Source of the DNA: a virus
DNA length: 42,180 nt
Direction: 5' to 3' (one strand)
Virus record (IMG/VR): IMGVR_UViG_3300018036_001109
Coordinates: 1 to 42,180 of that record
In this document: piece by piece, positions 7,358 through 14,144 of the stretch
Layout: every line of letters begins with the position of its first letter
How positions within the stretch are numbered: position 1 is the stretch's first letter
The notes under the pieces: model-generated
What the model was told of the DNA's origin: nothing
Database searches by the model: none
What the model saw: only the letters and a program-made list of their open reading frames with translations
Position numbers and translations under genes: made by a program

Positions 7358-8502
7358 TGTTTGTCCAGGACTTATTCTGGAAAAATATTCCACAGAAAAA
7401 TATACGCAACAAAGATAAAGGAATGTTAACTGAACTATTCCGTGAATCTTTATTAAAAGATACAACTCGTCCTACTTTTGTTTACACAGGTACTAATCAT
7501 ATCAAACAGTTTGACAGTTTAGAACTGTCTCCTAAAACATATAAAAAATTAAGTAAGGGTGTTGATATCTACTTGTACGAGCCTGTTAGTCCATATATAA
7601 AAGATACGATCCATAACAACCATTTCTATAGTGAATTTAATACATTTGATAATCTTTATGCAGACGAATTAGATAGTATTGTTAATTGGCAACAAAAGAA
7701 CAGTATTAAAAATATCAATGTATATACAGGAGATTATAATATACAAAAATATTATGCTAAAAATTATCCAACATTAAACTTATTTTGCATGGATATATTT
7801 TTACGTGATTTCTTTTGTGGTGGTAATACTACACTTGATTTAAATTATAATAAAAAATTTATTTGTCCAAACTGGCGTTATACTAAACATCGTCATTTAC
7901 TATCTGCATTTCTTGTAGACAAAGATTGTTATTTAAGTTGGAACTTTAAAACTAACTATGAATTATTAATGGACCGCACTTGGATTGAACTAGACAAATG
8001 GAGTGGTACTAATTACGAAACAATAATTAAACAAAATATCGATACATTAAATCAAAATATTCCATATGTATTAGATTATAAAAATGCAAAAACAACTGAT
8101 GCCAGCATGAAGCAATGGCCTGTGTTTGCTCCTCAAGGTAGAGGACTAGAAGCATTTTATTTAGATAGTATGTGTGCTATTGTTAACGAAACACGTTTTG
8201 CACAACCTACTGCTAACTTTAGTGAAAAAACATTTAATGCAATGTTATATGGTAGACCGTTTGTTATGGTTGGACCGCCGCATACTTTAAAATATATTAA
8301 AGAACTTGGATTTAAAACATTTGATAGTTTGTGGAGTGAAGACTACGACAGTATTGAAAATCCTACAGATAGGTTAATTGCTATTTTTGAATTAATTGAA
8401 CACATTGCTAATAATGATTGTAACTTACAAGATATAGAAGACGTATTAATACACAATCAGAAATTAGTTAGCAAGTTTTACAAAAATTGTAAAATTCTTT
8501 AA
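7357..8502 (+). CDS. EKT-motif glycosyltransferase-like protein (second copy)
   Basis: The 381-aa protein has a NFSEKTFNAMLYGRPFVMVG segment (residues 287-306), then LKYIKELGFKTFDSLW and a DYDS...DR tail, a donor-site-like pattern seen in many marine phage and bacterial putative glycosyltransferases. An earlier CPNWRYTKHRHLLSAFL block (about 170-186) and LSWN match the equivalent region of the protein at 3671-4618, making them paralogues with different N-termini. It is the last gene of the rightward operon; its ATG overlaps the previous TAA (TAATG). Its 3' end overlaps the convergent radical SAM gene by 35 bases. Family assignment rests on motifs only; substrates are unknown. Confidence 0.62.
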   Translation: MFVQDLFWKNIPQKNIRNKDKGMLTELFRESLLKDTTRPTFVYTGTNHIKQFDSLELSPKTYKKLSKGVDIYLYEPVSPYIKDTIHNNHFYSEFNTFDNLYADELDSIVNWQQKNSIKNINVYTGDYNIQKYYAKNYPTLNLFCMDIFLRDFFCGGNTTLDLNYNKKFICPNWRYTKHRHLLSAFLVDKDCYLSWNFKTNYELLMDRTWIELDKWSGTNYETIIKQNIDTLNQNIPYVLDYKNAKTTDASMKQWPVFAPQGRGLEAFYLDSMCAIVNETRFAQPTANFSEKTFNAMLYGRPFVMVGPPHTLKYIKELGFKTFDSLWSEDYDSIENPTDRLIAIFELIEHIANNDCNLQDIEDVLIHNQKLVSKFYKNCKIL

Positions 8503-9835
8503 ATTCAGGAAACGTTTCTACAAGATTAGTATTGCGTCTTTTATCGTATTCTCTAAACCATGTATGAAAGTTTTTTCTTCCGTTTAATAGTTTTTTCTCA
8601 GAATAGTTTGTTGTTTCCATATAGTCAACTACTCTCCTAAATCTTTCATATTCCAAACTACTAAATTTAGTTCTGTTTGTGTCATCTAAATTATTAACAA
8701 TAAACTCTAAGTGCTTTTTCATATAAGGCATGAATTCATCTTTAGGAAGTATGTTTATATCAAACTGAATAGGATCAGTTAGGTATGGCGTATCAAACCT
8801 TATACGTTGCCATTTTGTTTGTTCATCTGTATTATATTTTTTACGCCATTCTAATATTTTTTCTAACAAAGAACTAAAACTTGTAACAGAGAATATGTTA
8901 AATGTAATCATAAATGTTACAGGCCAGGGTGTGTTGGATAGATAATAATCTAAATTTGTTTCCCAAATTTTTAAATCTAATCCAGTACGTGTATATTCTG
9001 CACGGTTACTCCATGTATCTATACTTGTATATAATTTAAAACTTGCAATACAATTAGTTTCTCTAAGTTCTTTTACGACTTGTGTTAATTTTTTAACTAG
9101 TGCAGGCTTTACACCCATATTGCTGTTAAGTTCAATATTTAAATGCGGCTTTGGATTTGATTTTAATTCTTCAAAAAGCCTCCAAGTACTTTTATGCATC
9201 AAAGGCTCTCCACCTGTAACACGTAAGATGTTCAATGTCTTACTAACTTCAGGCCACCATTTCCACCATGCTTCTACATAAGGATTAGATTCTTCTTCAT
9301 ATAATTCTATCCAGTCAATATCGTTACGATGTGCTGTACTATCTTTATATGGTCCGTGTTGTTTAATTTCGTTCCAATATCTACTACTAAACTTAGGATG
9401 ACAATAACCGCATTTAAAATTACACTCATTACTAAAGTTTACTTCAATATATTCGGGATTAATATTATAGTCCCAAGGATTACTTGTAATTTCTTCAATA
9501 CGTTCTGGTGTATGAATACTTGCTGTTTTAATATGTCTATCGCTAATGTAATCTTTACCCATACATTCAATGTTCCAACAGTATTGACAACCACTAGGTT
9601 TTAATCCTGCTAACATTTCTCTACGTTCGAGTTTCTTTTGCGGAGTATTATGCAATTGGCTTGGATTATCTATTAATCCTTCTAAAGGAATCTTGTGAGG
9701 TGCTGGATGATAACAACTGTGTGTTTCGCCTGTTTGCAAATAGATAGTAACATGATGCCATTTAGCCAAGCAGAATGAAGGAGAAATTTTATCAATTTCT
9801 GGCATTACTGTTTTAATTCTGTCTAATTCACTCAT
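8468..9835 (-). CDS. Radical SAM protein with N-terminal SPASM/twitch-like domain
   Basis: From the ATG at 9835 the protein has 455 residues. The radical SAM motif CNFKCGYC (Cys138, Cys142, Cys145) is preceded, rather than followed, by a cysteine-rich unit: Cys22, Cys41, Cys83, Cys86 and Cys91, with the GETHSC and GCQYCW patterns of a SPASM auxiliary cluster domain. VTGGEPLMH after the motif is the SAM-binding segment. I chose the ATG because it forms an ATGA with the stop of the membrane-protein gene; a TTG five codons earlier is possible. It resembles proteins labelled twitch-domain radical SAM in marine phages and bacteria. Substrate unknown. The 3' end runs 35 bases into the convergent gene. 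Confidence 0.85.
   Translation of the reverse strand: MSELDRIKTVMPEIDKISPSFCLAKWHHVTIYLQTGETHSCYHPAPHKIPLEGLIDNPSQLHNTPQKKLERREMLAGLKPSGCQYCWNIECMGKDYISDRHIKTASIHTPERIEEITSNPWDYNINPEYIEVNFSNECNFKCGYCHPKFSSRYWNEIKQHGPYKDSTAHRNDIDWIELYEEESNPYVEAWWKWWPEVSKTLNILRVTGGEPLMHKSTWRLFEELKSNPKPHLNIELNSNMGVKPALVKKLTQVVKELRETNCIASFKLYTSIDTWSNRAEYTRTGLDLKIWETNLDYYLSNTPWPVTFMITFNIFSVTSFSSLLEKILEWRKKYNTDEQTKWQRIRFDTPYLTDPIQFDINILPKDEFMPYMKKHLEFIVNNLDDTNRTKFSSLEYERFRRVVDYMETTNYSEKKLLNGRKNFHTWFREYDKRRNTNLVETFPEFKEFYNFCKTC
8476..8494. terminator. Possible bidirectional terminator hairpin between convergent genes
   Basis: TTTTACAA (8476-8483) and TTGTAAAA (8487-8494) are perfect inverted repeats around a three-base loop, inside the 35-base overlap of the two convergent genes. 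The plus-strand side is followed by TTCTTT. The stem is AT-rich with only two G-C pairs, so it is a weak candidate; its position between two convergent operons is the main support. Confidence 0.3.
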
Positions 9836-10077
9836 TGAATCCAATTCCAAACGCCTCTTATAGCAAGAAGCAAATACATTAACTCCATTAATGCCCTAGG
9901 AGTATCACCATCTTTCCATCCCATGTAAATCCATATGCTACAACTAAAGCAAGCGATGCCCCATCCTAACCATTGTATTGCAGGATTACCGCCACTTAAT
10001 AAAAATGCACTAACCATTGCTAATACAAATCCTAGCCAACGCCAACCATCAATATTATGATAATATCTTATTTTCAT
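9832..10077 (-). CDS. Small membrane protein, three predicted helices
   Basis: The 81-aa product has three hydrophobic segments at about residues 13-30, 33-53 and 58-78, separated by a GGNP turn and a KDGDTPRA loop, with a basic N-terminus. The WKDGDTP loop followed by a tryptophan-rich final helix recalls small SWEET/PnuC-type transporter repeats, but this is a weak likeness. It overlaps both neighbours by ATGA, so it is made together with the DGD glycosyltransferase-like protein and the radical SAM protein. It would sit in the host inner membrane. It could move a precursor, hold an enzyme at the membrane, or act in something unrelated; no function is assigned. Confidence 0.7.
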   Translation of the reverse strand: MKIRYYHNIDGWRWLGFVLAMVSAFLLSGGNPAIQWLGWGIACFSCSIWIYMGWKDGDTPRALMELMYLLLAIRGVWNWIQ

Positions 10078-10973
10078 TTACGCCTAATTACTCTATCGCC
10101 GTTTATGTATACTGTCTTAAAAAATTCACTTTGTAATTTATCAAACGGAACAACGGCAATAGGTAATTCTAATTCATTAATTAATTTCTTTCCTAGTTCT
10201 TTACATTCTTCTGCGACTGTAACAGTCTCGTGTTCTTTCCATAACTCATTGAGGTAAGTAAAGTCTCTTGTCTGTGTATGATCCCAATCTGTACACATAT
10301 TCATATATGTTCCAAGTCGTGCGCCATATACCGCCCAGATACCATTAGGAACATCACAACCTACCATTTGCCAAATAAAAAGTCTGTGTCTATTTTGCCA
10401 CCATAATGAATTAATATCTTCTGTTGGCTTTCCCCTATCCAGACTCATTTTAACGCCTTCACGGAATCCTGCTCTCCATGCTTGATGTGGAGTTGCTGTA
10501 ATAATACTTTTACTATAGTTTTCATTTAATTGATAATAGTTGTCAAAGTAACAAAATTCAATACTTGTTTCATCTGATCCGTCAGTGTTTTCATGTGTCT
10601 TCATATTTTTAACAAAATCTTTTGTCCACATCTTTAAACTTCCATTGCCATACATAAGTCCGTTAACATCAATTTTACCACACCAACTAAATTGATAGTC
10701 ATCGTCTACACCTAACTTATCTAAGTCTAATTCAACTTGCATAAACTTAGGGTCGACAATAGTGTCACCATCTACAGTTACAAAATGTTTTGTTTCAGAT
10801 AAATCTGCACAGGCTTTGTGTGCCGCATCTGATCCTTCTACTCCGTGTACACGTTTTGCCCAAGGTATCTTCCGTTGTAAGTCTGCCCAATTTTCTTCAG
10901 CATTAGGCTCATCATAACTTAGAAAGATAATATCAACATCTTGTATCTTAATCTTGTTCAATTTGTATCCCAT
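10074..10973 (-). CDS. DGD-motif glycosyltransferase-like protein (second copy)
   Basis: From the ATG at 10973 the protein has 299 aa. It starts with DVDIIFLSYDEPNAEENW and reaches VTVDGDTIV with Asp68 and Asp70, the likely metal-binding motif of a GT-A fold; YGNGSLKMW follows. It is a longer paralogue of the product of 989-1675. The open frame extends upstream to a TTG at 11006, but that adds residues absent from the paralogue and would deepen the overlap with the unknown gene upstream from 26 to 59 bases. No good Shine-Dalgarno precedes either start, so reinitiation after the upstream stop is likely. The stop overlaps the membrane-protein ATG (ATGA). Donor and acceptor unknown. Confidence 0.7.
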   Translation of the reverse strand: MGYKLNKIKIQDVDIIFLSYDEPNAEENWADLQRKIPWAKRVHGVEGSDAAHKACADLSETKHFVTVDGDTIVDPKFMQVELDLDKLGVDDDYQFSWCGKIDVNGLMYGNGSLKMWTKDFVKNMKTHENTDGSDETSIEFCYFDNYYQLNENYSKSIITATPHQAWRAGFREGVKMSLDRGKPTEDINSLWWQNRHRLFIWQMVGCDVPNGIWAVYGARLGTYMNMCTDWDHTQTRDFTYLNELWKEHETVTVAEECKELGKKLINELELPIAVVPFDKLQSEFFKTVYINGDRVIRRK

Positions 10974-11523
10974 AACTGTTAAAAAGTTTATTCGTATAAA
11001 TGTCAAATTCTATTATAGCATCATTATCATTAAATTGCAAGACTAAATTATTTGACGCTAAATTGAATGTTAATGTTCTGTATAGTACAAATGGGTTATT
11101 CTTTTCTACTACACTAAAATGCTTTACTGTTTGTAATGTAACGTTGTTTTTGAGCAATGTTTTTGCAAATAAATCACCAAACTTTAATTCCCATTGTTTC
11201 TTTTTATAATTTTTACAAATTATAATATCTGCTTTATTAGTTTTTTGTATTTTATATAAACTAGAATTAACGTTATATTCGTATTTCTTTTCGTCGTGCT
11301 TATTAACCAACTCATACATTGTGCTAGTTGGATTAAATTGAACTAAAAAGTGTTTAAAATATACTTTACCTTCAATTAAATCTTTAACTTGCTCATAGTC
11401 AACTTCGATACTATGTTTACTTAACGGTGTTGCTCCGATAGTTTTTATTACACCACTATCTAAATCAAAATCAAGCCAAGTTTGTGATGGCTTTAACGGA
11501 ACTTCTTTCCAAGACATTGTCAT
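10948..11523 (-). CDS. Hypothetical beta-rich protein
   Basis: A 191-aa protein with no motif I recognise. It is rich in alternating hydrophobic/polar stretches (SWKEVPLKPSQTWLDFDLDS, FVLYRTLTFNL, NNLVLQFND) that suggest beta strands, has several lysine-rich loops (about residues 95-115) and no signal peptide or membrane segment. The start is well supported: GGAGAAGG precedes the ATG, which forms ATGA with the stop of the 2OG oxygenase gene. A second ATG two codons in is possible. Being locked between an oxygenase and a glycosyltransferase-like gene suggests a role in the same process, perhaps binding or scaffolding, but nothing in the sequence shows it. Confidence 0.72.
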   Translation of the reverse strand: MTMSWKEVPLKPSQTWLDFDLDSGVIKTIGATPLSKHSIEVDYEQVKDLIEGKVYFKHFLVQFNPTSTMYELVNKHDEKKYEYNVNSSLYKIQKTNKADIIICKNYKKKQWELKFGDLFAKTLLKNNVTLQTVKHFSVVEKNNPFVLYRTLTFNLASNNLVLQFNDNDAIIEFDIYTNKLFNSYGIQIEQD

Positions 11524-12074
11524 TGACCTTCTCCGTAGAAGTCAGATATCCCAACTTCAATGTTCCATGAAATAATTGTTTTCATATTTTTTGATTCATT
11601 TTGTGGTGCTCTATGTATTAACCAACTTGGAAATATAATAATATCACCTTCTGCAACACAAAAAGTTTCTTCATTTAGAGTTGTAGGATTAATCCACTGA
11701 GTACGTGGAGTATCTTTAGGCAAATCTAGATAATACACACACGTAAAATTTCCGCCATGTGTGTGCCAAGAGTGTTTACTGTTCTGTGCATATTGTTGAA
11801 ACCAAATTTCAAGCACTTTAAAATTTGCATATCCAAACGACTCTGCCCACTTTGCAATATGTTCAGTTAACGGATCTTTTATATCCTTTACCCAACGTCG
11901 GTTAGTATTAAATCTTGCAGGTTGCCAATCACAACGAGTAATATCATTATTAGGTCCGATTAAATGTTCTACTTCTTTTTGTTCATTAATTGCTGTTAAT
12001 AATAATTCTTTAAGAACACTATGTTCTTTAAATTTCTGAACTTTAACTGGAAAATTAATTATTGAATCTGTCAT
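11520..12074 (-). CDS. 2OG-Fe(II) oxygenase (Oxy_5-like)
   Basis: From the ATG at 12074 the protein has 184 residues. It has HSWHTHGGNFTCVYYLDLP (His104, His106) and FPSWLIHRAPQN with His154, closely following the 'HxH...SGVYY...FPSWLxHxVxPN' pattern of a phage-common 2OG-Fe(II) oxygenase family. The position where an Arg usually binds 2-oxoglutarate reads MKTIISWNI, with Lys166 instead. I prefer this start over the further-upstream in-frame start at 12134 because ACGGAG lies eight bases before it and the N-terminus TDSIINFPVKV looks like the family's. It overlaps the upstream glycosyltransferase by 20 bases. It probably hydroxylates a peptide or small molecule; substrate unknown. Confidence 0.82.
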   Translation of the reverse strand: MTDSIINFPVKVQKFKEHSVLKELLLTAINEQKEVEHLIGPNNDITRCDWQPARFNTNRRWVKDIKDPLTEHIAKWAESFGYANFKVLEIWFQQYAQNSKHSWHTHGGNFTCVYYLDLPKDTPRTQWINPTTLNEETFCVAEGDIIIFPSWLIHRAPQNESKNMKTIISWNIEVGISDFYGEGQ

Positions 12075-12876
12075 AATATTTCTCCGTAAAATCTTTTTCA
12101 GTATAATGAAACACTGTGTCCTGCAAATGTCCACCTATTTTAAGTTGTTGTTTATCATCAATAAAGCAACTAACACGGTCTTGCCATTTTGTTGTTTGTA
12201 TTTTCCAACTTTGTGCATACGGTTTCATATGTACAAACGTAGGAAATGGTAGTTTAGTATTTGTAACTATATGTTCAACACCTAACACTCTAATTGCTAT
12301 TGCTGTACATACGTCAACGCTTAAAAACTTTTGCATTTTCTTAGGTGCATACCTTTCATAATAGTATTCCCAGTTTTTCATTACTTCTTCTAAACAAGTA
12401 TAAAACTGTTTTGCAAATTCTGACTTTTTAAAATAATGTAATGCGACATAAATGTTTGGTAAGTTGTTTGCTTCGAACATTTTTCTATAGTATGTTACAT
12501 TAAGTTTACACTGTTTATAATCTGTTACATTAGTTGTATAAAATACATCATAATTTTGCATTAAATTCCACCAATGTGTTAAGTTATGACATACTATCAT
12601 GTCTGTATCTAATACAAAAGTTTCGTCATATGGACAAGCATGATAAATTTTCCATCTGTTTTGTACTTTCCATTTGTGCTCATCTGCTTTATCTTCCCAC
12701 GGAATAGGTACAATGTCGTCAAACAGTCCTTCTTTAATCCATTCAGTGTCTTCATTAGTTATTAAGCAAATTTTACTGTCTGGATTAGTTTTTCTAATAC
12801 TCATTGCTAGTAATTCTGCTTGACGTACATAATTGTCTTGTTCATTATTTTGTGCAAGAAAAGTAAAGTTAGGCAT
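12055..12876 (-). CDS. GT-A glycosyltransferase-like protein (DTD motif, first of tandem pair)
   Basis: The 273-aa protein starts with FTFLAQNNEQDNYVRQAELL, a first strand and helix typical of GT8-like and related sugar-nucleotide transferases, and has FVLDTDMIV with Asp90 and Asp92 as the metal/nucleotide motif. The C-terminal half contains HYFKKSEFAKQFY and FVHMKPYAQSW, where the His could be a second metal ligand. It shares layout with its upstream neighbour at 12869-13708 (NNEQxDYVxQA, PYDxTxVLDTD), so the two arose by tandem duplication. Start overlaps the previous stop by 8 bases. Probably transfers a sugar in the cytoplasm; donor and acceptor unknown. Confidence 0.75.
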   Translation of the reverse strand: MPNFTFLAQNNEQDNYVRQAELLAMSIRKTNPDSKICLITNEDTEWIKEGLFDDIVPIPWEDKADEHKWKVQNRWKIYHACPYDETFVLDTDMIVCHNLTHWWNLMQNYDVFYTTNVTDYKQCKLNVTYYRKMFEANNLPNIYVALHYFKKSEFAKQFYTCLEEVMKNWEYYYERYAPKKMQKFLSVDVCTAIAIRVLGVEHIVTNTKLPFPTFVHMKPYAQSWKIQTTKWQDRVSCFIDDKQQLKIGGHLQDTVFHYTEKDFTEKYYDRFNN

Positions 12877-13708
12877 TAGAAATGTTCCTATTCAAACTAA
12901 ACTTATTCATTACGTGTAAGTTTAAGCCTTTAGATTTTAAAAGGGTATACTCTCCCGATCTATTTTGTTTTTCAACTAATAAAGTTAATTCATCATCTTT
13001 AATTTTTTCTAAGATATCTTTACCTGTACTATAAATCATCTTTCCTGGTAATTCTTTTACGAATCCAGATCCATAGTGTCCTGCCATAATATGTATTGCT
13101 ATACTAAAAGCAAAGTCATTCCTATAAACACTGTTAGTAAGTTGATACAAGTTTCGATAGTGTTCATAATTTTCTTTAATATGTGTTATTAGATCAAAGA
13201 ACACTTTATTAGATTTTGTTTTTCTAAAAAACACAACTGTGGCCCAATAAAATTTTATACTAGTTTCACTTATTAAATCAAATTCTTCTGCTTCTCTCCA
13301 TCCCGAAATATCAAGACTCTTTGAATAAACCATTAAGTCATTAACACTATTAAAACAACTTAGTAATAAGTCATTGGAAATAATATAGTCAGTATCTAGT
13401 ACTAGTGTTTGATCGTATGGCGAAACATTATAAGCATTATCTCTATTAAAATTCTTAAAGTTAAGAAGTTTGAACGACAACGCTCCATCATGATAGCGTT
13501 TTTTATTATATCTAATAGATGAAACTTCTATAATGTTATCAAATACTTCATTACCATTATAATATTTTTCAACCCTTGCTTTATCATCAGTAACTAAAGT
13601 AGTAGGAAGGTTCATGTACTGTTTTACACGATTGGCTAGATAACACGCTTGAGCAACGTAATCTATTTGTTCATTATTGTATGCAAATAAAAGAATCCCA
13701 TTTGTCAT
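12869..13708 (-). CDS. GT-A glycosyltransferase-like protein (DTD motif, second of tandem pair)
   Basis: The 279-aa protein opens with ILLFAYNNEQIDYVAQACYL and carries TLVLDTDYII with Asp105 and Asp107, the DxD motif of a GT-A fold. Further shared features with the neighbour at 12055-12876 include SPYDQTLVLDTD and a late HVMNKFS segment in the place of FVHMKP. It has no membrane segment. The ATG forms ATGA with the stop of the small gene upstream (13705-14049), and its 3' end overlaps the next gene by 8 bases. Similar proteins are common beside tail genes in marine T4-like phages as I recall. The pair may add successive sugars to one acceptor; this is inference. Confidence 0.72.
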   Translation of the reverse strand: MTNGILLFAYNNEQIDYVAQACYLANRVKQYMNLPTTLVTDDKARVEKYYNGNEVFDNIIEVSSIRYNKKRYHDGALSFKLLNFKNFNRDNAYNVSPYDQTLVLDTDYIISNDLLLSCFNSVNDLMVYSKSLDISGWREAEEFDLISETSIKFYWATVVFFRKTKSNKVFFDLITHIKENYEHYRNLYQLTNSVYRNDFAFSIAIHIMAGHYGSGFVKELPGKMIYSTGKDILEKIKDDELTLLVEKQNRSGEYTLLKSKGLNLHVMNKFSLNRNISNA

Positions 13709-14049
13709 TCTACTAATCCGTCAACGGACCTACTTTTTGTTAATTTTTGATAAGACGTATGATATTCATTAAGAGCAACAAAGTACTTGTCAAAAATTTC
13801 TTCTTTAAATTTTTCAATACTTTGTATTTCAATAGGAATACTATTATCATCAATTAATATAAACGACTCTTGTCCGCTACCTAGTAATGTTTGGCAATAA
13901 TTAATAAGTTCTTTAGTAATAGTAAATTGTCCACCTGCGCAGAAATAAATCGTATCTGTTACAAATTTTTCTTGTAACATACGCTTTTGATTTTCTAGTG
14001 TAGCAGAATAATTGCCAAATTCAAGGGCTTTTGATAACTTCTCGTCCAT
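13705..14049 (-). CDS. Conserved small phage protein of unknown function
   Basis: The 114-aa product begins EKLSKALEFGNYSATLENQK, then has IYFCAGGQFTITKELINYC and FILIDDNSIPIEI, and ends in a helical, lysine-rich tail. I recall similar proteins next to tail-fibre genes in marine T4-like phages, but know of no function. It is the first gene after the structural-operon terminator, with a TGTAAATA box seven bases before its ATG, so it seems to begin the glycan-enzyme operon that runs to 8468. No Shine-Dalgarno lies between the box and the ATG. It could be a chaperone-like, regulatory or scaffolding protein; none of these is shown. Confidence 0.7.
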   Translation of the reverse strand: MDEKLSKALEFGNYSATLENQKRMLQEKFVTDTIYFCAGGQFTITKELINYCQTLLGSGQESFILIDDNSIPIEIQSIEKFKEEIFDKYFVALNEYHTSYQKLTKSRSVDGLVE

Positions 14050-14056
14050 AGTACTG

Positions 14057-14064
14057 TATTTACA
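14057..14064 (-). promoter_or_regulatory. Late-promoter-like box (TGTAAATA) for the 14049-8468 operon
   Basis: The minus strand reads TGTAAATA, one mismatch from TATAAATA, between the terminator and the first gene of the next operon. It lies in a 6-base inverted repeat (ACTGTA-TT-TACAGT, 14053-14066). A T4-like start six bases downstream would fall two bases before the ATG, predicting an almost leaderless message. Confidence 0.4.
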
Positions 14065-14066
14065 GT

Positions 14067-14098
14067 CAAAAAAAAAGAGTCACTTAAAAAGTGACTCT
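14067..14098 (-). terminator. Intrinsic terminator of the tail/structural operon
   Basis: Read on the minus strand, a perfect 10-base stem (14098-14089 with 14085-14076) and a three-base loop are followed directly by nine T residues (14076-14068, the first shared with the stem base). This is a textbook rho-independent terminator. It lies 47 bases after the stop of the last virion gene (14145) and ahead of the gene at 14049, separating the structural operon from the glycan-enzyme operon. Confidence 0.88.
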
Positions 14099-14101
14099 AG
14101 T

Positions 14102-14141
14102 GTGACGCCTTGCAACATCACGGTTCCTAAGGTAGTAGGAA
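14102..14141 (-). other. 3' untranslated spacer with two further small hairpins
   Basis: Between the last virion gene and the terminator are two more inverted repeats: TTCCTA/TAGGAA (14124-14129 with 14136-14141) and a GTGATG/CGTCAC pairing with one G-T wobble (14121-14116 with 14107-14102). No reading frame of note is present. They may stabilise the 3' end of the late message or be chance; only the layout is seen. Confidence 0.3.
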
Positions 14142-14144
14142 TTC

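Noticed and set aside
9836-9850. TTG start extending the radical SAM gene by five codons
   Set aside because: The ATG at 9835 forms the ATGA overlap seen at most junctions in the operon; the SD-like AGAGG is only three bases from the TTG.
10974-11006. TTG start extending the DGD glycosyltransferase by 11 codons
   Set aside because: The extra residues are missing in the paralogue and would increase the overlap with the upstream gene.
12075-12134. Longer N-terminus for the 2OG oxygenase
   Set aside because: The added 20 residues read through the end of the previous gene; a good GGAG site points to the ATG at 12074.
1-14049. Anti-phage defence or toxin-antitoxin island
   Set aside because: No nuclease, toxin, NTPase or restriction motif; the genes are sugar- and small-molecule-type enzymes.
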